Assembly (NCBI GenBank): GCA_963692465.1
Contig: OY829943.1
Location: 2,666,001 to 2,730,000 of the forward strand
DNA: 64,000 nucleotides
Direction of reading: 5' to 3'
Origin: JAUZOB01 sp963692465
GTDB taxonomy: Bacteria; Bacteroidota; Bacteroidia; Bacteroidales; Prolixibacteraceae
The position numbers and the translations under genes were made by a program. The notes below the pieces were generated by a model that saw only the letters and a list, made by a program, of their open reading frames with translations, was not told where the DNA came from and made no database searches. Shown one piece after another: positions 27,755 through 35,654 of the stretch. Each line of letters begins with the position of its first letter. Positions within the stretch are counted from its first letter, which is position 1.

Positions 27755-27791
27755 GTAAGGGCTGATTCGTAAGAGTTTGCCCTTACTTTTT
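27755..27791 (+). terminator. terminator of the nucleotide-sugar operon
   Basis: GTAAGGGC (27755-27762) pairs with GCCCTTAC (27779-27786), followed by TTTTT, about 20 bp after the mutase stop. Confidence 0.8.
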
Positions 27792-28041
27792 GTCTTTAAA
27801 TGAGATTTTATTTTAATAGAAAGGTGGCTATAATGTGGGCCCAAATGGTGCTTTTGGAACAATCATTCTGTTGACTTTTTTAGTTTATCCTGGTTGTATA
27901 AAAAATAATTTACCTTTTTGATGTTTTTTCAGTCTCAAATGAATTGAAAATTAAATAATTTGAGAAAATTTGTCCTTTGACTGGGTAACTTGTTTTTATT
28001 TTCCCGAGAATAAGGAAATTAAAAAATAATTTGTAAAAGAG
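27792..28041. other. gene-free AT-rich stretch upstream of the sigma gene
   Basis: Between the terminator and the motif at 28042 I see no coding sequence, repeat or RNA. A weak partial copy of the downstream motif (GGTAAC at 27984 and GAATAA at 28008) is noted but not convincing. Confidence 0.4.
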
Positions 28042-28070
28042 GGTAACCTTTCTGTCATAAATGGAATAAA
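28042..28070 (+). promoter_or_regulatory. two-part motif upstream of the sigma gene (putative self-regulated promoter)
   Basis: GGTAACCTTT (28042-28051), 9 bp, then ATGGAATAAA (28061-28070). The same layout recurs at 33182-33209 before the peptide gene, with 19 of 20 motif bases identical. Neither half resembles the housekeeping TTTG/TAnnTTTG boxes. Spacing fits -35 and -10 elements of an alternative sigma factor. If so, the sigma mRNA would be almost leaderless, since its ATG is only 9 bp downstream. Confidence 0.6.
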
Positions 28071-28079
28071 CAATAGGAG

Positions 28080-28667
28080 ATGATAAATTACACGAAAGAA
28101 GAAATTGTAAGAGGGATTCTTAAAAACGATCGTTTAGTCTTACAGTATGTTTATAAAAAATATTTTAACAGAATTAAGTATTATATTAAGAAGAATAGAG
28201 GCGTTGATGAAGATGTTTATGATGTTTTTCAAGAAGCTATTATTATCATATATCGACGATTAAAGGCTAATGACCTGGTATTGACAGATTGTTCTTTTGA
28301 AACTTATTTATTTGCGGTATGTCGATTGTTATGGCTTAAACAACTTGATAGTAAGAAGAGGCATAAACTGGAGTACTATGAAAATGAGGAAGATATCGAT
28401 GAAGTTGATACGAGTGATTTAGTGGAAGAAGTCGAGAAAAATGAACGCTATCGATTGTATCAAAAGCACTTTATAAAACTCAATGAAGATTGCCAGAAAG
28501 TGTTGCAGTTATATCTAAAAAAAGTTTCGCTTAAGGAGATCGCGGAAATAATGGGTTATAAAAGCGAAATTTATGCAAAGAAGCGAAAATTTCAATGCAA
28601 AGAGTATCTGGTTAATAGTATTAAGCAAGATTTAGAGTACAAAAAATATTTTGAGAATGATACTTAA
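28080..28667 (+). CDS. RNA polymerase sigma-70-like (ECF-type, atypical) factor
   Basis: 195 residues. Region 2 lies at about 20-95 (LQYVYKKYFNRIKYYIKKN, VYDVFQEAIIIIYRRLKAN, FETYLFAVCRLLWLKQL), and a region-4 helix-turn-helix at about 140-175 (LNEDCQKVLQLYLKKVSLKEIAEIMGY). It would direct RNA polymerase to a dedicated promoter set. It differs from the FecR-linked sigma at 57527. Its stop overlaps the start of the next gene by 11 bp, the classic arrangement of a sigma factor and its inhibitor. AGGAG directly abuts the ATG, too close to act as a normal Shine-Dalgarno site. Confidence 0.88.
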   Translation: MINYTKEEIVRGILKNDRLVLQYVYKKYFNRIKYYIKKNRGVDEDVYDVFQEAIIIIYRRLKANDLVLTDCSFETYLFAVCRLLWLKQLDSKKRHKLEYYENEEDIDEVDTSDLVEEVEKNERYRLYQKHFIKLNEDCQKVLQLYLKKVSLKEIAEIMGYKSEIYAKKRKFQCKEYLVNSIKQDLEYKKYFENDT

Positions 28668-30126
28668 AACGGACTATATTGCCTGGGTCGACCGTTATCT
28701 AAACGGCGAATTGAGTGATGAAGATTTGTTGGCTTTTGAGGCCGAATTAAAAACGAATCATTCACTCGCAAATGAGTTGAAATTACACCGGGAGATAGAA
28801 CACTTTATACAAGAAGAAGATGTATCAGAGCTTCGTGATACACTTTCAGAATTAACTAATCATTTAAAAAAGAATAAATTAAATCGACGTAATACAAAAT
28901 TGTCGTTTGAACTTTCAGATGAGCTAACAGATGTTCATGAAGTCGAAAAAGAGGTGTTTGATGAAATTAAACTTCGACAATTAGATAATCAACTTCATCG
29001 GGTTCATGTGTCTCAACATCGGAAAGTCAGGGATGAAGAGCTTTTCGATTTGTTACCGAGTTCTATTTCGGGAATAGAAAAACGTGATTCTTCTAAGGAG
29101 GATAATGGGGAGAAGTTGTTTGAAGAGATTGGATACGCAATACAAGAAGATGATATAATGAACCTCAGAGCCGAATTAGGGCAGATTGCTGCTAGTACGT
29201 CTCTTTATCCTTTTACATTCGAGGAAATTGAATTGTATGTAGATGGAAAAATGAGCAGGGATCAGGCTCGGTCGTTTGATGCAGAACTTGTTATTAATGA
29301 AAATCTTGCTCGTGCAGTAAGGCTTTCGAAAGAAGTTAATGCTGCTGTATTGGAAAGTGGAATAATGAATTTACGGGTATTACTTGAGGATGTTTCAAAG
29401 AAAAGTGTGTCGCATTATGAGGGAGAGTTAGTCACAAGAGGGAGTGTTCTTGGTGAAGAAGATGCTGCAGAACTTACAGGTAAATTAAAAACTCCACTTT
29501 TGAAAGAGATGGAAGATGCTATCGCTGAAGAAGATGTTATGAGTCTTCGGGATCAATTGGGTAGTATTCATCGGGAAGAAGTGAAGAACGAAAGACGCAT
29601 CTTCCGTTTTATTGGACGAACTGCAAAGAGCTGGGAATTGGCTGCTGCCTGTGCTGTTTTTGCTGTTGCAATTGGTGGAACATGGGAGTACTTGGATGGG
29701 CGAAAAACTCTCAATGTATATGCTCAGTTTTATAGTCCATATCAATCATTTGGAATATATCGATCGGGAGGTAAAGCTCCGGGAGTTTTATCTATGGCTC
29801 TACAAAAATACAATGAGCAACGATATCAAGAGGCATTATCCCTTTTCCAATTAGTTATAAAACAAAATGGGAATGATCCTGCTGGAAACTTTTATGCTGG
29901 GATGTCCTATCAGGAATTAAGACAGTATCGGAAGGCGATATACCATTATGATCGTGTGATAAAAAATCATGATAATTTGTTCGTTGAGCAGGCTGAGTGG
30001 TATATGGGATTATGCTTTTTGCAGACTAATAATAAGAATAAAGCCGTTCCTCTTTTTCAAAAGATTGAAAATGAACATGGCTATTATGGGTCTAAAGCTG
30101 AAAAAATATTGAAAGAAATTAGATGA
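28657..30126 (+). CDS. membrane anti-sigma-like protein with repeated modules and periplasmic TPR tail
   Basis: 489 residues from ATG 28657, overlapping the sigma gene by 11 bp. The cytoplasmic part holds two similar modules (about 7-64 and 189-245), each with a YLNGELS- or YVDGKMS-type turn, then FEAELKTNHSLANE or FDAELVINENLARA. A motif like EEDVMSLRDQL occurs four times (near 55, 165, 235, 292). This resembles the zinc-free N-terminal part of anti-sigma factors, duplicated. One membrane span (about 326-345) is followed by TPR-like repeats (about 376-489) outside the cytoplasm. Role as inhibitor of the adjacent sigma factor is inferred from position and architecture. Confidence 0.75.
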   Translation: MILKTDYIAWVDRYLNGELSDEDLLAFEAELKTNHSLANELKLHREIEHFIQEEDVSELRDTLSELTNHLKKNKLNRRNTKLSFELSDELTDVHEVEKEVFDEIKLRQLDNQLHRVHVSQHRKVRDEELFDLLPSSISGIEKRDSSKEDNGEKLFEEIGYAIQEDDIMNLRAELGQIAASTSLYPFTFEEIELYVDGKMSRDQARSFDAELVINENLARAVRLSKEVNAAVLESGIMNLRVLLEDVSKKSVSHYEGELVTRGSVLGEEDAAELTGKLKTPLLKEMEDAIAEEDVMSLRDQLGSIHREEVKNERRIFRFIGRTAKSWELAAACAVFAVAIGGTWEYLDGRKTLNVYAQFYSPYQSFGIYRSGGKAPGVLSMALQKYNEQRYQEALSLFQLVIKQNGNDPAGNFYAGMSYQELRQYRKAIYHYDRVIKNHDNLFVEQAEWYMGLCFLQTNNKNKAVPLFQKIENEHGYYGSKAEKILKEIR

Positions 30127-30169
30127 AAAAGATAAGTGATTAATTTTTAATATTCTTGTATTACTACAA

Positions 30170-33136
30170 TTATTCCTTTTTTATTATTTGTTTTCTCTCA
30201 GATTTATTAGACAATTTTAACCTCAAGCTTTTAATAAGAAGTGTGAATTTTTGGACCTTAGGATATTTCCTAGGGTCTTTTTGTATAAAACGATCACACA
30301 TAAACCCGAGTACAACAATTAATAAAAAGGCTCCGAGAAGGTAGAGTCCCTTTGCTTTAAAAAGCGGTTCTTTATCTCCAACAAGGACATAACTTTGCCA
30401 ATAATAGGGATGAGCGAGTAATGGATCAGCCTCGTCTAAATGCTTCAGTTTTGCCAATCTTAATGCTTCGTCCTTGTCATTTCCCTTTTTTAGAAAATAA
30501 TAGAAATCTTTAATCATGTCTGCTGAGGATTTATCATCTATCTCCCATAGCGTCATTAAGGTTGATGGACATCCGGCATAAAGAAATCCTCGTGCCATAC
30601 TCATTACTCCTTCACCTCGTTGTAGCTTCCCTGTACCTGTATTGCACGCACTTAGTACAGCAAGTCTGGCATTTAATTTTAGATTATATATTTCCTGAGT
30701 GTTGAGAAAATTGTCATCATTACTTTTTTTGTTTGAAGCATTGAATATAAGGCGACTGTACATGGGCGCATTGTCGTTGATAATGGTATGCATTGCCAGG
30801 TGAAGGATATCGTAATCAGGAGCATTGAGCTTGAAATTTGTTTCGGAAGCATTGCTTCCTGAATAAATATCTGTGTGAAATAACTGGGAAATATTACTGA
30901 CTTCTGTATTGGCCCCTGCTAAGGGAGATAGGTGTTTCCATAATTCAGGATGAGAGAAATTCTTTTCAGAAGTAGAGTAGTCTGGATTAAAGGCTAATAC
31001 AGACTTTGAGGCTGTTCTGTTTTGATGTTCCCGATCAAAAAGAATTGTTGCTGAATAGGAATAGCTAATGGCATGATCTTTTATAAGATAAGCTGGCTTG
31101 CGAAAATCCATTAGTGATACATCAGGATATTGACTGATCAATGCATCAAATGGAATGTATGATAATTGATCATCTGGTACAAAAATCAATTTTTTGCCAT
31201 CGATTTGTTTCTTGATAGGCGAAAGAAGCGATTGATAAAGATTGAATGCGGCATTGCAATAGCCGATATAACTTTGTTTTGTGGTATTTATTGCGTTATT
31301 ATTTCTTAGAAAATTTTGAAGCGTTTTAATGTTTCCGTCGTAATTAATATTTGCAGTTGTTCTCGTCACTTTAAATTGATCTTTTGTGATTGAAAAACAA
31401 TAGATTTCTGGATCTTTATTGTTATGACGATTAATGACGTATTCAATTAATGCATCCTGTTTGAATAGTTTGCTTTGAACTTCGGGAACACTTATAATAT
31501 TTAGTCTGTATTTGAAATTGTAATATGTAGGATATTTATTTTCAAAGAAATGGATGAGACTTTCTTGTTCCTGCGTTTTCTTTAATAAAATACTAGTCCA
31601 TAGTTTGAGTCGGTCAGAGTCTGCACTACCTGATTGTTTGAGTTGAAAGATCTGTTCTTTATAGAAACTAATTTCCTGATCAATATTTTCTTCTTGCAGA
31701 AGAAGGGAATCAGGAATCCCTCCAAAATGCTTTGCTTCATTATCTTTTATTGAAGCAAGGAAGATTGCTGCTTTACTCCTTTCTGCAAATTCGAAAGCAA
31801 CCTGAAGATAATCAGTATTTCCTGTTTTTCTGTAAAGTTGATAGGCAATATCGATGGTATTCAGATAGGTGTCATTTTCACTCTCACTGAGAAAAAGCTT
31901 GCTTTCCATATTTAAAAATCCGGAACGTATGATTTGAATAAGTTCGGAGGCTAAACGATAAGTTTCCAAGCTCTTTTTGAGGTATATTAGTCCGGCAAAA
32001 GAATTTCCTGCTTGATAGGAGAGTGTTGAAAGAGAATCTAAAATGTTGGCTTTGCTTTTCAACGCAGATAATAGTTGTCTTTTATCAATTGGCCGAGATA
32101 CCGGAGGATTATCAAAAGGATTATCGTTCTGATATCCATCAACGACAGATTCAATCGCTTTTTGGTAGCAAAGAAAAGCGAGAAGAAGATTGGTCTTTCT
32201 TTTGTGAATTAACTGGTTGTAAGTAGATCCTGTGATCTTTTGTTTCTCGTACAGTAATCCTAAATTCTGGTAGGCATAAGAGGTGTAATAATGCTTTTCT
32301 CCATAGTTTTTGCGAAGAATATATAATGCCTGTTGTAGAGAGTATTTTGCTTCGTTATAGTGCTTGTTATTTAGTAGGAAAAGGGAATAATAGTTGTAGG
32401 TAGCCCCTAAGTTGGGACTGTCTTTTATCTTTTTTATTAAAGATATTTGAAGTTTGTAATATTGGTTGGCTTGTGAAAAATTATTTAATCCATCGTAAGA
32501 CCTGGCAAGAAACTCATAGGCTAAAATTTTTCTTTGTGGATCAGAACTTTTAATAAGCGTCTTTGACGTACGAATTGCCGCAATATATTTTTTCTGATCT
32601 AAATAAGTATTGGCTATATTGATTTTACTCGCTTCTATGGTTACGATTCTTTTACTGGAATCAGGTAAAGAATAATTTATCGCATTATAGTTGTACTGCA
32701 ATGCATTTTCATAATCTCCGATTAGTCTATAAATATTTCCAATATTTACGTATACAGTAGCAAGTTGAGTTTGATTGATCGGGTGATTTAGTTTTATAAT
32801 ATCAATTGCTTTGTTATAAAAAGTTAAGGCTTCTTGGTATTTTCCAAGTTGTTTTGCTAGGATACCTAATCCATTATAGGATAAAAATAATAGTGGGTTT
32901 CCTGCACCGAATTTATTCTTTCCATAATCGATTGCAGAAAGGAGTGCTGCTTTACTTTGTTCGAAGTTACCCTTGGTTGCAAGATCTTGCGCATTGTAAA
33001 TTAATGCGTAGTAATTATCAACCGGATCAACTGTTTTTTTGGATGTACTGGTTGCTGAAACGAGGAGCAATCCTATTAAAATGGCAATTCCGTTAACTAT
33101 TTTTATTGCTCCTAATTTGCATGATTTCAGCTTCAT
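30170..33136 (-). CDS. TPR-CHAT protein (caspase-like peptidase domain), membrane-anchored
   Basis: 988 residues. An N-terminal hydrophobic segment (about 11-30) is followed by tetratricopeptide repeats (about 35-330, e.g. LSYNGLGILAKQLGKYQEALTF). A helical region leads to a CHAT domain (about 640-920) of the caspase/gingipain clan. The dyad is visible: His783 in HLAMH and Cys831 in LSACNTG; TLMTLWEIDDKS is the usual strand after it. A second membrane span (about 935-955) precedes a very basic tail, which by the positive-inside rule is cytoplasmic, placing TPR and CHAT in the periplasm (inference). It converges on the anti-sigma gene and diverges from the peptide gene. Confidence 0.9.
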   Translation of the reverse strand: MKLKSCKLGAIKIVNGIAILIGLLLVSATSTSKKTVDPVDNYYALIYNAQDLATKGNFEQSKAALLSAIDYGKNKFGAGNPLLFLSYNGLGILAKQLGKYQEALTFYNKAIDIIKLNHPINQTQLATVYVNIGNIYRLIGDYENALQYNYNAINYSLPDSSKRIVTIEASKINIANTYLDQKKYIAAIRTSKTLIKSSDPQRKILAYEFLARSYDGLNNFSQANQYYKLQISLIKKIKDSPNLGATYNYYSLFLLNNKHYNEAKYSLQQALYILRKNYGEKHYYTSYAYQNLGLLYEKQKITGSTYNQLIHKRKTNLLLAFLCYQKAIESVVDGYQNDNPFDNPPVSRPIDKRQLLSALKSKANILDSLSTLSYQAGNSFAGLIYLKKSLETYRLASELIQIIRSGFLNMESKLFLSESENDTYLNTIDIAYQLYRKTGNTDYLQVAFEFAERSKAAIFLASIKDNEAKHFGGIPDSLLLQEENIDQEISFYKEQIFQLKQSGSADSDRLKLWTSILLKKTQEQESLIHFFENKYPTYYNFKYRLNIISVPEVQSKLFKQDALIEYVINRHNNKDPEIYCFSITKDQFKVTRTTANINYDGNIKTLQNFLRNNNAINTTKQSYIGYCNAAFNLYQSLLSPIKKQIDGKKLIFVPDDQLSYIPFDALISQYPDVSLMDFRKPAYLIKDHAISYSYSATILFDREHQNRTASKSVLAFNPDYSTSEKNFSHPELWKHLSPLAGANTEVSNISQLFHTDIYSGSNASETNFKLNAPDYDILHLAMHTIINDNAPMYSRLIFNASNKKSNDDNFLNTQEIYNLKLNARLAVLSACNTGTGKLQRGEGVMSMARGFLYAGCPSTLMTLWEIDDKSSADMIKDFYYFLKKGNDKDEALRLAKLKHLDEADPLLAHPYYWQSYVLVGDKEPLFKAKGLYLLGAFLLIVVLGFMCDRFIQKDPRKYPKVQKFTLLIKSLRLKLSNKSERKQIIKKE

Positions 33137-33181
33137 TGCCTGACATAAAAGTTAAAATACAAAAGAAATACAAAAAATGAA

Positions 33182-33209
33182 GGTCACCTTTTTCTTTTAA
33201 TGGAATAAA
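33182..33209 (+). promoter_or_regulatory. two-part motif upstream of the peptide gene
   Basis: GGTCACCTTT (33182-33191), 8 bp, then ATGGAATAAA (33200-33209), 53 bp before the peptide ATG. It matches the motif at 28042-28070. The GGTNACC core is nearly palindromic and lies 46 bp upstream of the divergent CHAT gene, so it could also act there. Confidence 0.6.
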
Positions 33210-33262
33210 TAGATGTAAGGAATATTAAAAACGATTTATTAATTACTAATCTTTCTGAAGAT

Positions 33263-33433
33263 ATGAAAACGTTATTTGTAAACCAAAAAATTAATAAAAA
33301 AGACTTTTCAAATTTTGAAGTTTTAACCAGTCAAGAATTAAACGTTGTTACAGGTGGATACCAAGTTCCGAGTCAACCAAGCGGTGGAGCTGATGATTGG
33401 GGCCTTCCAAAACGTAAAATTGACTGTGACTAA
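33263..33433 (+). CDS. double-glycine leader peptide (putative secreted or processed peptide precursor)
   Basis: A 56-codon gene. Residues 1-32 form a leader rich in Lys, Asn and Phe, ending LTSQELNVVTGG, the LxxxEL-xxV-x-GG pattern of bacteriocin-type double-glycine leaders cleaved after GG. The 24-residue core is hydrophilic and starts YQVPSQPSGGADDWG and ends KIDCD, with one Cys and one Trp. Family precedent: Bacteroidales natural-product precursors with GG leaders. No C39 peptidase, exporter or modification enzyme is nearby; the divergent neighbour is the CHAT peptidase. Its own motif-type promoter and an A-rich start region support expression. No T-rich terminator is evident after it. 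Confidence 0.7.
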   Translation: MKTLFVNQKINKKDFSNFEVLTSQELNVVTGGYQVPSQPSGGADDWGLPKRKIDCD

Positions 33434-33547
33434 TTTTGATATAATATAGTTCTGTTGGATATACTTGGAATGTTTGTGTTTTTATCTCTCTCCATTTTTT
33501 ATGAATGTTCTAAGAAAGTGCATCCCCAGTTAAGGGGATACAAAAAA

Positions 33548-34714
33548 CTAATCTGAATTTGTATTAGTAGCCTGTTTTATTGTTAGTTTTCGAGAACCGG
33601 AATAGAGTTCGTATTTTCTGAACTGACATTTAATAGAGCCATTAAATAGATCAATTTTGGTTGACGGTTTTAACGAGATCTTGTCAAAACAGATTTTGTT
33701 ACTACTAATGACCCATGCGATGTGATTCGGAAAATGATGTTTAAGCCTTTCTCCGATCATATCATAAAGGGAAAATAGGTTATCCATTTTCATTCGTTCT
33801 CCATAGGGTGGATTCATCATAATGAGTCCTTGCTCACCGTAAGGTTCAAGTTGAGCAAAATCTTTAACTTGGAAATGAATGTCTTTTAATCCTGCTTGTT
33901 TTGCGTTCCTTTTTGCGATAGCAATGTCGCAAATTGAGATATCCGAAGCATAGATTTCACAAGACGGGGTGATTTCATTGTCCTCGTCGTATATTTGAGT
34001 AAGAAGATCTTCATCAAAATCTTTCCAGCTCTCGAAGGCGTATTTTTTACGGAAGATACCAGGTGCAATGTTGTGAGAAATTAGAGTTGCTTCAATAGGA
34101 AGTGTCCCTGATCCACACATGGGATCAATAAAATCGCATTCGCCTTTCCATCCGGAGAGTAAGATCATCCCTGCAGCCAAAACTTCATTAAGCGGAGCTT
34201 CATTCTGTTCCAAGCGGTACCCTCTTTTGTGGAGAGACTCACCGGAGCTGTCTAATGAAATTGTACATTCGTTTCCTGAGATGTGAACATGTATTGGAAC
34301 ATCGGGGTCTTCACTGTTGACAGAAGGCCTTTTGCCACATACTTTTCTAAAATGATCAACAATTGCATCTTTTACTTTAAGCGAAACAAACATTGAGTTT
34401 GTGAAAATGTCGCCGACAAGAGTTGTACTGACCGCAATGGTTTGTTTTTGTGTGAAAAATTCTTCCCATGGGATATTGGCAGCTCCGTCGTATAAGGAAT
34501 CTTGGTCAGCAACATTGAATGATGCAATGTTTTTTAGAATACGAAGTGCTGTTCTCAAATGAAAATTAGCCTTGTATAATGTTTCTTTGTTTCCTGTAAA
34601 AGAAACAGCCCGAACAAGAGGGGTGACATTTTCTACCCCCATAGATTTTAGTTCTTCTGCAAGAACAGTTTCAAGACCTGCAAAAGTTTTAGCAACAAAA
34701 GTTTCGTTCTCCAC
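33548..34714 (-). CDS. THUMP-domain rRNA guanine-N2 methyltransferase (RlmL/K N-terminal type)
   Basis: 388 residues. An N-terminal ferredoxin-like/THUMP RNA-binding part (to about 160) precedes a SAM methyltransferase domain with CDFIDPMCGSGTLPIEA and the catalytic MNPPYGERM. The family methylates guanine N2 in 23S rRNA (RlmL, G2445). The start is GTG right after an in-frame TGA; no ATG is available upstream. It is the last gene of a set with ctpA and cysE, 19 bp after cysE. Older annotations call such proteins N6-adenine DNA methylases, which is unlikely. Confidence 0.88.
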   Translation of the reverse strand: MENETFVAKTFAGLETVLAEELKSMGVENVTPLVRAVSFTGNKETLYKANFHLRTALRILKNIASFNVADQDSLYDGAANIPWEEFFTQKQTIAVSTTLVGDIFTNSMFVSLKVKDAIVDHFRKVCGKRPSVNSEDPDVPIHVHISGNECTISLDSSGESLHKRGYRLEQNEAPLNEVLAAGMILLSGWKGECDFIDPMCGSGTLPIEATLISHNIAPGIFRKKYAFESWKDFDEDLLTQIYDEDNEITPSCEIYASDISICDIAIAKRNAKQAGLKDIHFQVKDFAQLEPYGEQGLIMMNPPYGERMKMDNLFSLYDMIGERLKHHFPNHIAWVISSNKICFDKISLKPSTKIDLFNGSIKCQFRKYELYSGSRKLTIKQATNTNSD

Positions 34715-34733
34715 GATAATGATTCAGTTTTTA

Positions 34734-35654
34734 TTAAATGCCGGCTCCATCGATGAACTGAGCGTCTTTGGCTTTGTTTTGAATTATTTTTGAATTTGGT
34801 TTAACATTGTGCGTTATCCAAACATTTCCCCCGATTATCGAATCCTCTCCGATAGTAACTCTGCCCAAAATTGTTGCCTGGGAATAAATGATGACATTAT
34901 CTTTAACAATGGGGTGGCGAGGAATTCCTTTTATTGGATTCCCTTTTTCATCGAGAGGGAAGCTTTTGGCTCCAAGTGTGACTCCCTGATAAAGCTTAAC
35001 GTGATTTCCAATAACACAGGTTGATCCGATGACAACCCCAGTTCCATGATCAATGGTAAAATGGTCTCCGATGACCGCGTTAGGATGAATGTCGATTCCT
35101 GTTTCGGAATGTGCCATTTCAGTAATGATCCGAGGAATAAGAGGTGTCTCTAAGACATGCAGTTCGTGAGCTATACGATAACTTGATATTGCCTTGATCG
35201 CAGGATAGCAAAAGATAACTTCTCCAGAACTGGTAGCAGCTGGATCTCCAAGAAAAGCGGCAGTAACGTCAGTTGATAAAATGCTTCTTATTTTTGGTAA
35301 AGAGTTGATGAATGTTTCAGCAATATTACGCGCTTTATCTTTTAGTATAGCCGATTTCCCGTCACTATCATGTTGAAAGCACAATCCTGCCAAGATTTCG
35401 GTGCATAACAGTTTATAAATGTCATCAAGATATACGCCAATATAATAACTAAGATGAGAGGTGTTCGTTGTCGTCTCCCCGAAAAAACCAGGAAATATAA
35501 CTTCCCTGAGTTTATCGACCATGTTTTTTAATATTTCAGAAGATGGCATTGGCACATTGTCTGGATACCTGTTACTAATGGATGTCAGAGTTTGCGGATC
35601 CGAGAGTGTATTTACAACTTCAGAGAAGTCTGGTCCAAAGCACGAGGTTGTCAT
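34734..35654 (-). CDS. cysE: serine O-acetyltransferase
   Basis: 306 residues, somewhat longer than E. coli CysE (273). The C-terminal half is a left-handed beta-helix of hexapeptide repeats (GIDIHPNAVIGDHFTIDHGTG carries the conserved His, then VVIGSTCVIG, ITIGEDSIIGGN-like turns). It makes O-acetylserine for cysteine synthesis. Its ATG overlaps the ctpA stop in an ATGA, so translation is coupled. The C-terminus is short of the Ile-rich tail used for complex formation in enterics, though it ends in Ile. Confidence 0.92.
   Translation of the reverse strand: MTTSCFGPDFSEVVNTLSDPQTLTSISNRYPDNVPMPSSEILKNMVDKLREVIFPGFFGETTTNTSHLSYYIGVYLDDIYKLLCTEILAGLCFQHDSDGKSAILKDKARNIAETFINSLPKIRSILSTDVTAAFLGDPAATSSGEVIFCYPAIKAISSYRIAHELHVLETPLIPRIITEMAHSETGIDIHPNAVIGDHFTIDHGTGVVIGSTCVIGNHVKLYQGVTLGAKSFPLDEKGNPIKGIPRHPIVKDNVIIYSQATILGRVTIGEDSIIGGNVWITHNVKPNSKIIQNKAKDAQFIDGAGI

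Noticed and set aside
27984..28013. Possible third copy of the GGTNACC/GGAATAAA motif
   Set aside because: Only GGTAAC and GAATAA match, with a different spacing; too weak in AT-rich DNA.
33522..33539. ATCCCC / GGGGAT hairpin after the peptide gene
   Set aside because: Only 6 bp and no T tract on either strand, so not called a terminator.
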